This document shows positions 30,001 through 39,087 of a stretch of 64,000 nucleotides of DNA, piece after piece. Position 1 is the stretch's first letter. Every line of letters starts with the position of its first letter. The DNA comes from Methylobacterium sp. CB376 (GTDB taxonomy: Bacteria > Pseudomonadota > Alphaproteobacteria > Rhizobiales > Beijerinckiaceae): contig NZ_CP121648.1 of the NCBI RefSeq assembly GCF_029714205.1, positions 4,291,001 through 4,355,000 on the forward strand, read 5' to 3'. The translations under genes and the position numbers were made by a program. Under the pieces are notes generated by a model. That model was not told the DNA's origin, made no database searches, and saw only the letters and a list, made by a program, of their open reading frames with translations.

Positions 30001-31940
30001 AGGCGGTCAAGCGCCACTTCCGCGAGATGGACGTGGACACCCAATCCGATCCCTTCACCGTGGTCGGCGTTGGCGACATGTCCGGCGATGTGTTCGGCAA
30101 CGGCATGCTGCTGTCGCCGACCCTCCGGCTGCTGGCAGCCTTCGACCATCGTGACATCTTCCTCGACCCGAACCCCGACGCTGCGCGAAGCTTCGCCGAG
30201 CGCAAGCGGCTGTTCGATCTCGGCCGCTCGTCCTGGGTGGACTACGATCGGTCGCTGATCTCGGCCGGCGGCGGCGTGTTCTCCCGCTTGCTGAAGACGA
30301 TCCCGCTTTCGCCAGAAGCCCAGGCGGCGCTCCACTTCGACCGAAGCGAGGTAACACCGGCCGAGTTAATGCAGGCGATTCTCAAGGCCCCTGCCGACTT
30401 GCTCTGGTTCGGCGGCATCGGCACCTACGTCCGCTCCACGAGCGAGACCGACGACGAGGCGGGCGACCGCGCCAACGATGCCATCCGGGTGACGGGCACG
30501 GACCTGCGGGCGCGGGTGGTCGGCGAGGGCGCTAATCTCGGGCTGACGCAGCGCGGGCGCATCGAGGCGGCGCGCAGGGGCGTGAGGCTCAACACCGACG
30601 CCATCGACAACTCGGCTGGAGTCAACACTTCAGACGTGGAAGTGAACATCAAGATCGCGCTGATGGGCCCGGAGCGCGACGGGCGGCTCACCGATAAGTC
30701 CCGCAACGCGCTGCTCGCTGACATGACGGAGGAGGTCAGCCGCCTTGTCCTGCGCAACAACGAATTGCAGACGCTCGCCCTGTCGCTGGCGCTGCACGGT
30801 GGCGTCGGCGAGACCGGCTTCGCGATGCGGACTATGCAGGCCTTGGAGGCGGAAGGCCGCCTTGACCGGGCGGTGGAGTTTCTGCCTGACGACGCAGCGC
30901 TCGCCGAGCGCATGCGCCGCGGTGAGGGGCTGACGCGGCCGGAATATGCGGTGCTGCTCGCTTACGCCAAGCTGTGGCTGCATGATGCGATCTTCGACAG
31001 CACAGTGCCGAACGATCTGTACTTCGACCGAGAGTTGCAGCGCTATTTCCCAAAAGCGCTGCGTGAGCGCTTTCCGCACGAAGTGAAGGGTCACCGGCTG
31101 CGCCGAGAGATCATCGCGACGGCGCTCGCCAACATCATCGTCAATCGCGGCGGCCCCTCCCTCGTAACGCGACTTGTAGACAGCACGGGAGCGGACGCGG
31201 CGGCTATCGCCAAGGCCTACGCGGTGACGCGGGACGCCTTCGGGCTAATGGAGCTGAACCTCGCGATCGACGGACTCGGGGGGCGGATTGGGGGCCAGGC
31301 GCAGCTTAGCCTCTACGCCGAGGTGCAGGACCTACTCGCCAATCGCATCGTCTGGTTCATTCGCAACCTCGACCTCGCGGTCGGACTATCGCCGATCATC
31401 GCTCGCTACCGCGACGGCGTTGCGGCCGTCGAGGCAGCTTTGCCCAAGGTGCTCGGCGAGGAGGCGTGGGCAGTGATCGAGGCAAGAGTGGCGGAGCTGA
31501 CCGGGGCGGGCATGGCCCCGGTGCAAGCCAGGCGGCTCGCCTCGCTCACTGCGATGGTCTCGGCTCCCGACATCGTGCGCGTCGCCGAGGTTAGCGGCCG
31601 GCCGGTTGAGGAGGTGGCGGCAACTCACTTCGCTATAGAGCACGCCTTCCGCCTCGGCGACCTTGCCGCCGCGGCGCGGACGGTGGCTGTCGCTGACACA
31701 TTCGACCGGGTCGCTTTGGACCGGGCGGTGACGGGGATCGCGAGCGCCCACCGCAAGCTGACGGCGGAGGTGATTGCAGACATCGGCGCCGGCCCAGAAG
31801 CGGTATCGGCATGGATCCGGGCGCGCGGCTCCGCGCGCACCCGGATCCGCGACACAGTAGACGCCATCGCCGCCTCGGGACTCACACTCTCGAAAACGAC
31901 CGTGGCAGCGAGCCTGCTCGGTGACCTCGTGCGGGGCTAG
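27099..31940 (+). CDS. gdhB: NAD-specific glutamate dehydrogenase, large (GDH-180 type)
   Basis: Oxidative deamination of glutamate to 2-oxoglutarate and ammonia with NAD. At about 1613 residues it belongs to the very large bacterial GDH class, with long N-terminal regulatory (ACT-like) regions, a central catalytic domain and a C-terminal helical extension. The catalytic part shows [35 protein letters not shown] with the active lysine, [16 protein letters not shown] and IFLDPNPDA. The frame opens at 27063, but GTG 27099 has GGGGAAGAG two bases upstream and gives the usual N-terminus. Strong GC bias and full length mark it as core genome. It can recycle nitrogen from amino-acid catabolism, but there is no evidence of co-regulation with the neighbours. 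Confidence 0.95.
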   Translation: [1613 protein letters not shown]

Positions 31941-31954
31941 TTCACTCACACCGA

Positions 31955-32050
31955 CGAGTGCAACACACGCTCGTCTTCTATGCGGCGCAGAAGATGCGGC
32001 GGCAGGGCCTGGCGACCGCCGCCGTCGCCGTGATGGTACCCGACCAACCG
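31955..32050 (+). pseudogene. Possible remnant of a Y-family DNA polymerase (UmuC-like) C-terminal region
   Basis: A short plus-strand frame reads LVFYAAQKMRRQGLATAAVA, which resembles the motif near the C-terminal domain of UmuC/DinB-type polymerases (family form FYAARAAEKLRRQGL). No flanking polymerase sequence is visible on either side. The rest of the 31941-32385 gap holds nothing I recognise. Weak evidence because of the short length. Confidence 0.35.
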
Positions 32051-32385
32051 CCACAAACCTGAGCTCGACACTTATGAGGCGTTTCCGCAAGGTGGCAACG
32101 ACCGTTTCGGACGGGCGGGAGCCGGGATGTTGTGCGGGCGCTGGGCCCGCGGATCCACTCGTATCCGGCGGAACAGGACGTTCCTGACCAAGGTGCCTCA
32201 TGCGAGGCGCACCGGCTGAAGGCGGCGGGACCCATCTTTGGCGACGGCAGCAAACCCCGTCGAGCTCCGGTCACACACCTGCCCCGCTCGCCCGACGTGC
32301 CGTCTATCGGCCCGGCGGACGAACCTCGATCCTCAGGCTCCCTTCAGGTGCGCGCCCTCGGAACCAGCCCAGTGGCGAGGTAGCG

Positions 32386-33486
32386 CTATAGGGCGAACAG
32401 CAGCTTGCGCGCCAGGGCGACCGCCGTGATCTTGCGGATGCGCCCGCGTCCCGTGCCGACCCGCTCGACGAACCAGCGGGCCAGCCCGCTACCCGGCTGA
32501 TAGCGCAGCCACAGCCAAGCCAACTCGATCATCGACTTGCGGAGCAGCGGGTTGCCGGCCTCCGAGATGCCCTGGTCACGCTGACGGTCGCCACTGGCGT
32601 ATGGGCTTGGCGTGAGGCCAGCGTAGGCGGCCACCTGCTTGCAGTTGTCGAATGGCCCGTACAGCGCCTCGCGCACCAGCACCGTGGCTAACTCGGTGCC
32701 GATGCCGCCGAGACGGGCCAGACGCACCACCTTCTCGGCGTCGGCGTCCTCGATCGCGGGATTGGCCGCGGCGGCGTCCCGCTCAGCCTCGGCTGCCGCG
32801 ATCTGCTCGAGCACGAGTTCCAGCCGCCGGAACTCACGTTCGACCTCACCGCGCAGGCGCTGAGGCAGCTCGCGCCCATCGCCGGTGCGGACCTCTGCCA
32901 GCCGCTCCGAACGATCCCGGCGCAGCGGTTGGAAGGTGTACACGCCTTGTGTCGCGAGCAGGCCCTTGATCCGGCTGACGTGCTGAACCCGCTCGGCGAT
33001 CAGGCGCTGCCGCTCGCGATGGGTGCGCCGGGCATCCTCGCGTTCGACCGAGGGCACCTGAACCATGCGGCAGGCGGCGTAATCGCCGCGGCACCACGCC
33101 ATGAGAGCTCGGAGCAGCATGGCCGCGTCGAGTCGGTCGGTCTTGGCCCGTCGGGCACGGCGGTCCACCTGGAGACTGCCGGGATCTATGACGAAGCAGG
33201 TGATCGCCTCGGCCGCGAGGCGGCGCTGCAGCCAGAAGCCGTCGTAACCAGCCTCGTAGCCGAGGATGACCGCCAACTCCCGGCCAGAGCTGCGCTGTTC
33301 GCGGGCTTGCAGGCGGCGCAGCAGAGCGAGCAGACCCTCCACATCTCCGCCGCTGAGCCGGTGTGCCGAGGTCTTCCCACTCGGGATGGCCTGCGCGGCC
33401 AGGAACCTGGCCGACTTGCTGAGTTCCAGCGTCACGAACACAGCAAGGTCAGGCAGGTTCGTCTGGATCTGTTCGCGGTCAGACAT
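32386..33486 (-). mobile_element. IS110-family transposase, apparently intact
   Basis: DEDD transposase of 366 residues. The N-terminal RuvC-like part has FVTLELSKSARFLAAQ, VILGYEAGYDGFW and RRAKTDRLDAAMLLRAL; the C-terminal Tnp_20 part has LARLGGIGTELATVLVREAL, AAYAGLTPSPYASG and ISEAGNPLLRKSMIELAW with its conserved serine. The frame opens at 33561; the ATG at 33486 (MSDREQIQTNLPDL) fits the family better. IS110 elements lack classical inverted repeats, so the ends could not be set. This is the only complete transposase gene in the window. Confidence 0.88.
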
Positions 33487-33861
33487 GGCCAACTCCGGTC
33501 CGATTTCAGGAAGTTGGTGGATGATCCAAGCTCCAGCTTCCTGCATGGTATCTTTGGCCAATCCGCGGTCGGCGGCCTCGGGTTACGCACGTGGTCAGGA
33601 GCAGGGCCAGCAAGCGACTTCGTTCCGCCGATGCGCCGGAAGCAATCCAGCCCGGTTACAGTAACGAGCAGCGGTAATCCGAGGCGAGCTTGTAATACGC
33701 CTGTCAGGAATTTCCACGATGTGCCGTGGACTGCGTGAGCGCACGAAACTCCTTCGGTATGCTCGGACGTGTAGGAGGATACGGTCCGCCAGGCCGTGGT
33801 GATTGGCCAAAGTCGAGATCAGGGGGCAAAAAATCAGCTTCTTGTCGTGGGTATTGCTATT
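33487..33861. other. Spacer between the IS110 element and the amidohydrolase
   Basis: About 375 bases with no gene I can support. It probably contains the 5' flank of the IS110 element, including its upstream non-coding bridge-RNA/recombination region, but I cannot define it. Confidence 0.3.
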
Positions 33862-34713
33862 TCAGATACGCAAGAAATCTGCGGCATTCTGGTAAGCCCA
33901 TTTGCGCCGCACCATATTCGTAAGTGGGAGAGCGTCGAGCTCCGCAACGGTCCGCTCGATGGGCAGCATTGGGTGGCCGGTGCCGAACAAGAACTGATCT
34001 TGAAGATTGCGGCTTCCGAACGCCAGAAGGGGCTCGTAGCCCGATTGGGAGGTGGTCAGCAGCTTCGGCCGGATCGCGACAACGCCGATGCGAAGGTTCC
34101 GATGTCGCCACGCGACCGCGATCAGCTCCTGCACCCACGGCCAGCCTGGCGGCGAGGCGCAGGCCCTGAGCTCGGGAAAGTGAGTCATCACCTCGTCGAG
34201 GTGAGAAGGCCGCCCGTACTCGATCAGGCTCTCGGTCGAGAAGTTGAGCCCGGTATGGATGTTGACCGGGATGTCGAGGTCGATGCAGGCACTATAGAGT
34301 GGGTAGAGGCGCTTGTCGTTGGGCGCGAGCCTGTGCTCGAAGCACTGGATGTTGAGGCCTCTCAGCCCAAGGTCCCGGACAGCACGGCGCAGCTCGCGCA
34401 CCGCGTCCATGCCCTTGTGGGGGTCCACGCCCGCGAAGCCGACGAACCGGCCGCCCTGCGCCGTGCAGAAGGCCGCAACATCCTCGTTTGCGATTTTGAA
34501 GCCGAAGGTCGTCTCAAGGTCGCGCGCCTTGACCACGACATGACGCGCATCGACGGCATCGTAGGCCGCGAGGTAGGCCTTCAGCGCCTCCGGCCCGGTC
34601 TCCTTCGACACTTTCGCTTCGCTCGCTTGGTAGACCCGCCGGTAGTTCGCGAGATGACCCGCCTGCCGGCTGAATTCCGGCAGCGGCGGCCGGCTCGAAA
34701 AATCGATGATCAT
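33862..34713 (-). CDS. Amidohydrolase-2 family protein (TIM-barrel), first metal motif not conserved
   Basis: A 283-residue product starting MIIDFSSRPPLPEF. Members of this family often begin with an I-D-x-H-x-H zinc motif; here it is IDFSSRPP, as in a subgroup with an RPP start. FCTAQGGRFVGFAGVDPHKG, IPVNIHTGLNFSTES and FLFGTGHPMLPIERTV follow the family order. The frame is open back to 34977, but ATG 34713 lies eight bases after the ABC ATPase stop and fits the family start. Last gene of the seven-gene minus-strand operon that begins at 41906. The substrate is unknown. Confidence 0.75.
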   Translation of the reverse strand: MIIDFSSRPPLPEFSRQAGHLANYRRVYQASEAKVSKETGPEALKAYLAAYDAVDARHVVVKARDLETTFGFKIANEDVAAFCTAQGGRFVGFAGVDPHKGMDAVRELRRAVRDLGLRGLNIQCFEHRLAPNDKRLYPLYSACIDLDIPVNIHTGLNFSTESLIEYGRPSHLDEVMTHFPELRACASPPGWPWVQELIAVAWRHRNLRIGVVAIRPKLLTTSQSGYEPLLAFGSRNLQDQFLFGTGHPMLPIERTVAELDALPLTNMVRRKWAYQNAADFLRI

Positions 34714-34720
34714 GTGATCC

Positions 34721-35794
34721 TCACGCCGGGGGCAGGACGCGCGCGTCCTGCTCGCGCCATCCGACGAAGACGCCGACGCCAATCTCCAGCTTCTCGCGGT
34801 GGCGGTGGTTGAATTCCTGGACGAGGAACCGCGCCCCGGTCGCGAGCCGCACGACGTGTCGGACGTTGGCTCCGACGACGAGAGACGCCTCCAAGGCCCC
34901 CGCGAGCGGATGGGTCGGCGACGGTGCGGTGGCGAGGGCCGCCAACTCGGGCCGGACGAGGAGCGTGATCTCTTCACCGACTTCGACCGGAAAGGACGGA
35001 CGCGGTGCGGTCATCCTCACGTCGCCCAGGCTTAGCGTGAGATCCGATCCCTGCTGAGACACGATGCGTCCCGGCATCAGGTTGGACTCGCCGATGAAGT
35101 CGGCAACGTAGGGGGAGTTCGGCTCGAAGTAGAGCTCGTCGGCCGTGCCGCACTGCGCCGCCCGCCCGTCCTTCATGAGAACGATCCGATCGGACATCGT
35201 GAGTGCCTCCTCCTGATCGTGCGTCACGTACAGCATGGTGATGCCGGATTCGCGGTGAAGCCGGCTGATCTCGATCTGCATCTCCTGCCGCAGTTTCTTG
35301 TCGAGTGCGCCGAGCGGCTCGTCCATGAGGATGAGGGCCGGCTTGTAGACGATGCAGCGGGCAAGCGAGATGCGTTGCTGCTGCCCACCCGAGAGTTCCT
35401 TCGGCCGTCTTTCGGCGACGTGCGGCATCCGGATGAGGTCGAGCACTTCGCCGACCCGCCGCCGGATCTCCGCCTTGCCGACGCCCCTGACCTCAAGCGG
35501 GAAGGCGATGTTCTCGAACACGGTCATGTGGGGCATGAGCGCGTAGTTCTGGAACACCATCCCGAGCTTGCGCTTGCTCGGCGGCACGTGCGTCACGTCC
35601 AGGCCGTCGATCAGGATCCGGCCGCTCGACGGCCGCGTCATACCGGCGATGAGGTTCAGAAGGGTCGTCTTGCCGGAGCCGCTCGGCCCGAGCAGGCTGA
35701 CGAACTCGCCGCTCGCGACCTCGAGGCTGAAATCTGTGAGGGCGCGAAATTCGCCATACCGCTTGCTGAGCGCCTCCAGGCTGATCTTCGACAC
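34721..35794 (-). CDS. ABC transporter ATPase, PotA/spermidine-putrescine type
   Basis: Cytoplasmic ATPase of importer 1, 357 residues. Walker A GPSGSGKTT, Q-loop MVFQNYALMPHMTV, signature LSGGQQQRISLARC, Walker B LILMDEPLGALD and H-loop YVTHDQEEAL are intact. A C-terminal TOBE regulatory domain follows from about residue 250. The frame opens at 35923; GTG 35794 (VSKISLEALSKRYGEF) is chosen because the upstream part is not protein-like. It is encoded after the FAD enzyme, away from its permeases at 39084-40740 but on the same transcript. Confidence 0.9.
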   Translation of the reverse strand: MSKISLEALSKRYGEFRALTDFSLEVASGEFVSLLGPSGSGKTTLLNLIAGMTRPSSGRILIDGLDVTHVPPSKRKLGMVFQNYALMPHMTVFENIAFPLEVRGVGKAEIRRRVGEVLDLIRMPHVAERRPKELSGGQQQRISLARCIVYKPALILMDEPLGALDKKLRQEMQIEISRLHRESGITMLYVTHDQEEALTMSDRIVLMKDGRAAQCGTADELYFEPNSPYVADFIGESNLMPGRIVSQQGSDLTLSLGDVRMTAPRPSFPVEVGEEITLLVRPELAALATAPSPTHPLAGALEASLVVGANVRHVVRLATGARFLVQEFNHRHREKLEIGVGVFVGWREQDARVLPPA

Positions 35795-35829
35795 GGGACG
35801 GCTTCCTGGGCTGGTGTCGCGGGGGCGGC

Positions 35830-37422
35830 TCAATGCCGGCGGAGGTCCTTGAGGATGTCCCGGGCAGCGTTGTGGCCCGGCACGCCGGTGACTCCCCCGC
35901 CCGGATGGGCGGACGCACCGCACAGGTGCAGACCGCGGATCGGCGACCGATAATCCGCGTAGCCCGGGGCGGGGCGGCGGAAGAAGATCTGGTCGGCGCT
36001 GATCTCTCCGTGGTGGACGTGCCCGCCCGGGAGGTCGAAAACCCGCTCGAGATCGGCGGGCGAGTAGACGTGGGTGTGAACGATCCTGTCCCGGTTGCCG
36101 GGCGCGTAGTCCGACAGGGTGTCGGTCACGACCGTGATCAGGTCCTGCCTCGCGTCCTCCGTCCAGCCGCCCCGCAGATCGTAGGCGGCGTGGCCCGCCA
36201 TCACGCTCATTAGGTGGCGCCCCGGCGGGGCGAGCGTCGGATCGACCACGCTCGGCGTCATGGCGACCACGAAGGGGCGGCGCGCATAGGACCCGTACTT
36301 GACCGGGTCGAAGGACTGTTCGAGGTAGTCGATGCTCGGGCCGATCCGCACCTGGGCCGGGTAAGCGAAGCCGGCCGCCTGCGGATCGAAGGCCGTGAAG
36401 CGCGGCAGGTCGTCGAGTGCAAGGTGCACTTTGTAGACCGAGCCTTTGGATCGGAAGGCACGGATCGTCCCCTTGAACTCGTTCGAGAGTTCGCGGCCGT
36501 CGACGAGCTTCAGGAAGGTCGTCTTCGCGCTGGCATTCGCGATCACGCGCTTGGCCCGGATCTCCTCACCGGACGCCAGGGTCACGCCCGTGGCGGCGCC
36601 GTCCCTGACCGTGATGGCGGCGACCTCGGCGTCGGTCCGGATCTCGAGCCCGTGACGCCGCCCGGACGCAGCAATGGCGTCGCTGATCGTGCCCATCCCG
36701 CCGCGGATGAAGCCCCAGCCGCCCGCCGCGGTCTCGTGGTCACGCACGAGCGGCCGCAGGAGGACGTAGGCGGTCCCCGGCGTGCGGGGCCCGGCGCTGC
36801 CGCCGCCGCCCGCCGCGTAGAACCCCAGCGCCGCCTTGATCGCGTCGTTCTCGAACCAGCGGCCGAGGTACTCGTAGGCGCTCAACGTCAGGAGATCGTA
36901 GAGCTTGTAGAAGTCGGCCCCAATGTCGTGGTAACGCCAAAGAAACTTGGCCGTCTTGATCAGGTCCCTGGGACCCATGGCGGTGATGTCGACCGGCGTC
37001 TCCCAGATGATGCGGCGCATGAACGGCGCGAGCGCCTGCAGGTGCTGGCGGTACTCGGGATACGCGGCGGCATCCTTGGCCGAGAATTTCGCAATCTCGG
37101 CGCAGGTGCGGGCCTCTTCGTCGAAGAAGATGAGCGAGCGGCCGTCCGGGAAGGGCTGGAACATCGGCGGCGGCTTCAGCGCCTCGAAGCCGAACCGGGC
37201 GAGTTCGAGGTCGAGGATCACCTTCGGCTGCATCAGCGCCATGACGTAGGACGCGGTCGAAACCCGGTAGCCGGGCCAGACCTCCTCCGTCACGCAGGCG
37301 CCGCCGATCATCGGGCGGCGCTCCAGGACGAGCGTGCTCAGGCCGGCCCGGGCGAGGTAGGCCCCGCAGACGAGGCCGTTATGGCCGGCTCCGACGATCA
37401 CCGCGTCATAGTTGTCCGCCAT
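35830..37422 (-). CDS. FAD-dependent oxidoreductase, phytoene desaturase/PYROXD2-like
   Basis: A 530-residue flavoprotein with the N-terminal FAD fold DAVIVGAGHNGLVCGAYLARAG and ERRPMIGGACVTEE. The C-terminal signature is GLHLCGASAHPGGGVTGVPG, typical of the phytoene-dehydrogenase-like NAD(P)/FAD group. No carotenoid genes are nearby, so a role on a small substrate brought in by the linked transporter is more likely than carotenoid synthesis. It lies 13 bases after the CoA ligase gene. Confidence 0.82.
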   Translation of the reverse strand: MADNYDAVIVGAGHNGLVCGAYLARAGLSTLVLERRPMIGGACVTEEVWPGYRVSTASYVMALMQPKVILDLELARFGFEALKPPPMFQPFPDGRSLIFFDEEARTCAEIAKFSAKDAAAYPEYRQHLQALAPFMRRIIWETPVDITAMGPRDLIKTAKFLWRYHDIGADFYKLYDLLTLSAYEYLGRWFENDAIKAALGFYAAGGGGSAGPRTPGTAYVLLRPLVRDHETAAGGWGFIRGGMGTISDAIAASGRRHGLEIRTDAEVAAITVRDGAATGVTLASGEEIRAKRVIANASAKTTFLKLVDGRELSNEFKGTIRAFRSKGSVYKVHLALDDLPRFTAFDPQAAGFAYPAQVRIGPSIDYLEQSFDPVKYGSYARRPFVVAMTPSVVDPTLAPPGRHLMSVMAGHAAYDLRGGWTEDARQDLITVVTDTLSDYAPGNRDRIVHTHVYSPADLERVFDLPGGHVHHGEISADQIFFRRPAPGYADYRSPIRGLHLCGASAHPGGGVTGVPGHNAARDILKDLRRH

Positions 37423-37434
37423 CGGATGCCCCCT

Positions 37435-39087
37435 CTACGACGCCTTGAGCCACGCACCCGCGACCCTGTCGTAGCTGCCGAGCCTGAGGTCGGGCAGCTC
37501 CGCGGTGAGCCGGTGCTTGGCGATCTTGTTCGAGGCCGTCTTGGGCAGGTCCGGCCGGAACTCGTAGAAGCGCGGGACCTTGAACGGCGCGAGGTTGGCA
37601 CGGCAATGCGCGATGATGGAGGCCAGGGCGGCCTCGTCGCCCGCCGACCCCGGTTCCAGGACGAGGTAGGCCTTGATCTCCTCGCCGCGGACCTCGTCCG
37701 GCACCGGCACGACCGCGGCCTCCACGACCTCTCTGGCGCCCTGCAGCACCGCTTCGACTTCCCGGGCCGCGATATTCTCGCTCGATCGCCGGATCATGTC
37801 CTTGGTCCGGCCGAGAATGGAGAAGTAGCCGTCCCGGTCGCGCTGGAACACGTCGCCCGTCCGGAACCACTCGCCGAAGAAGGCATCGGCCGTTGCCTCC
37901 GGCCGGTTGTAGTAACCCTTGAAGATCCCCCGACCGCGCACGACGAGTTCGCCGAATGCGCCCGCCGGAACGGTGTCGCCCTGCTCATCGACGACGCGGC
38001 ACTCCCGGAACGGGCCGGGCACGCCGCACGAGCCGGACCCCACCTTGTCGACCGCCTCGATGGGCATGAACATGGTCGGACCGAGCTCGGTCATGCCGAA
38101 GGCCTCGCGGGCGAAGAGATCGAACCGCTCCTCGACCGCGGCATGCAGATCGCGCGGTACGCCGTACATGTTGGCGCGTACGACCGCGTTCCGGCGGTCG
38201 TCGGGATGAGGCGGCTGCTTGAAGACGAGCAGCGGCAGCAGGCAGAAGTTGATCGCGTGCTCGCGCACCCACCCCATGAAGCGGGTCGCGCTCTGGCGCT
38301 CCGCGACGAACAGCGTCCCCCGCTGATAGAGGGTCATCAGAAGGAGCCACTGCGGGTCCATGTAGAAGAACGGGGTCGAGGCGAGGATGCGCTCGTAGGC
38401 ACGCCCGTCGCGGCGCGCGTTCACCTTGCCGGCGATGATCCAGTATTCCTGGGTGAGGAGGCAGCCCTTGGGAAATCCGGTTGTTCCCGACGTGTACTGG
38501 ATGTTGAGCAGGTCCGCGTGGCCGACCGGCTCGGGCGCCGTGAAGGGCTCGGAGCCGGGTTCGAACGCATCGCGGAAGGCGGTGTAGGGGCCCGCGGCTC
38601 CATCGACGAGGAGCACCCGCTCGGCCGGCAGGGCGATGCTGCCGCCCGCCCGCGCGCGCTCGTACACGTCGCGAGCCGTCTCGTGCAGGATCAGGAACTC
38701 GGCCTCGCTGTCGTTCAGCACGTAGGCGAGTTCCCGCTCGCGATAGGTGACGTTGATCGGCACCATCACGGCCCCGATCGTGCCGATAGCAAGCCAGGAG
38801 AGCGGAAAGGCCGCGATGTTCGGCAGCATCACGCCGACGTGCACGCCCTTGCGGACGCCACGCGCGAGGAGCCCGCGCGCGAGCGCGCCGACGCGCTCGC
38901 GCACCTCGCCGTAGGTCGCCTGCTCTCCGCTCTCGAAGAAGTTCCAGGCCAGGCGGTCGCGCGCCGCGTCCGCGGCCTCCTCCAGAAGGACCGCAATGTT
39001 CGCGGGAAGCGGCTCCGCCTCGATCGTCCGCCGGCGCTCGGTGACCGACGGCACGGGCTGGTTCAGGATGTCGGCGCGCTTGGTCAT
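37435..39087 (-). CDS. AMP-forming acyl-CoA ligase, crotonobetaine/carnitine-CoA ligase-like
   Basis: Activates a carboxylic acid to its CoA thioester through an acyl-adenylate. The 550-residue product has the phosphate-binding loop NIQYTSGTTGFPKGCLLTQE, the FGMTELGPTM motif, GEWFRTGDVFQRDRDGYFSI and the hinge/lysine region DMIRRSSENIAAREVE, ending in LPKTASNKIAKHRL. The overall pattern recalls CaiC, which would suit betaine-type substrates. Overlaps the permease stop by four bases (ATGA). Confidence 0.82.
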   Translation of the reverse strand: MTKRADILNQPVPSVTERRRTIEAEPLPANIAVLLEEAADAARDRLAWNFFESGEQATYGEVRERVGALARGLLARGVRKGVHVGVMLPNIAAFPLSWLAIGTIGAVMVPINVTYRERELAYVLNDSEAEFLILHETARDVYERARAGGSIALPAERVLLVDGAAGPYTAFRDAFEPGSEPFTAPEPVGHADLLNIQYTSGTTGFPKGCLLTQEYWIIAGKVNARRDGRAYERILASTPFFYMDPQWLLLMTLYQRGTLFVAERQSATRFMGWVREHAINFCLLPLLVFKQPPHPDDRRNAVVRANMYGVPRDLHAAVEERFDLFAREAFGMTELGPTMFMPIEAVDKVGSGSCGVPGPFRECRVVDEQGDTVPAGAFGELVVRGRGIFKGYYNRPEATADAFFGEWFRTGDVFQRDRDGYFSILGRTKDMIRRSSENIAAREVEAVLQGAREVVEAAVVPVPDEVRGEEIKAYLVLEPGSAGDEAALASIIAHCRANLAPFKVPRFYEFRPDLPKTASNKIAKHRLTAELPDLRLGSYDRVAGAWLKAS

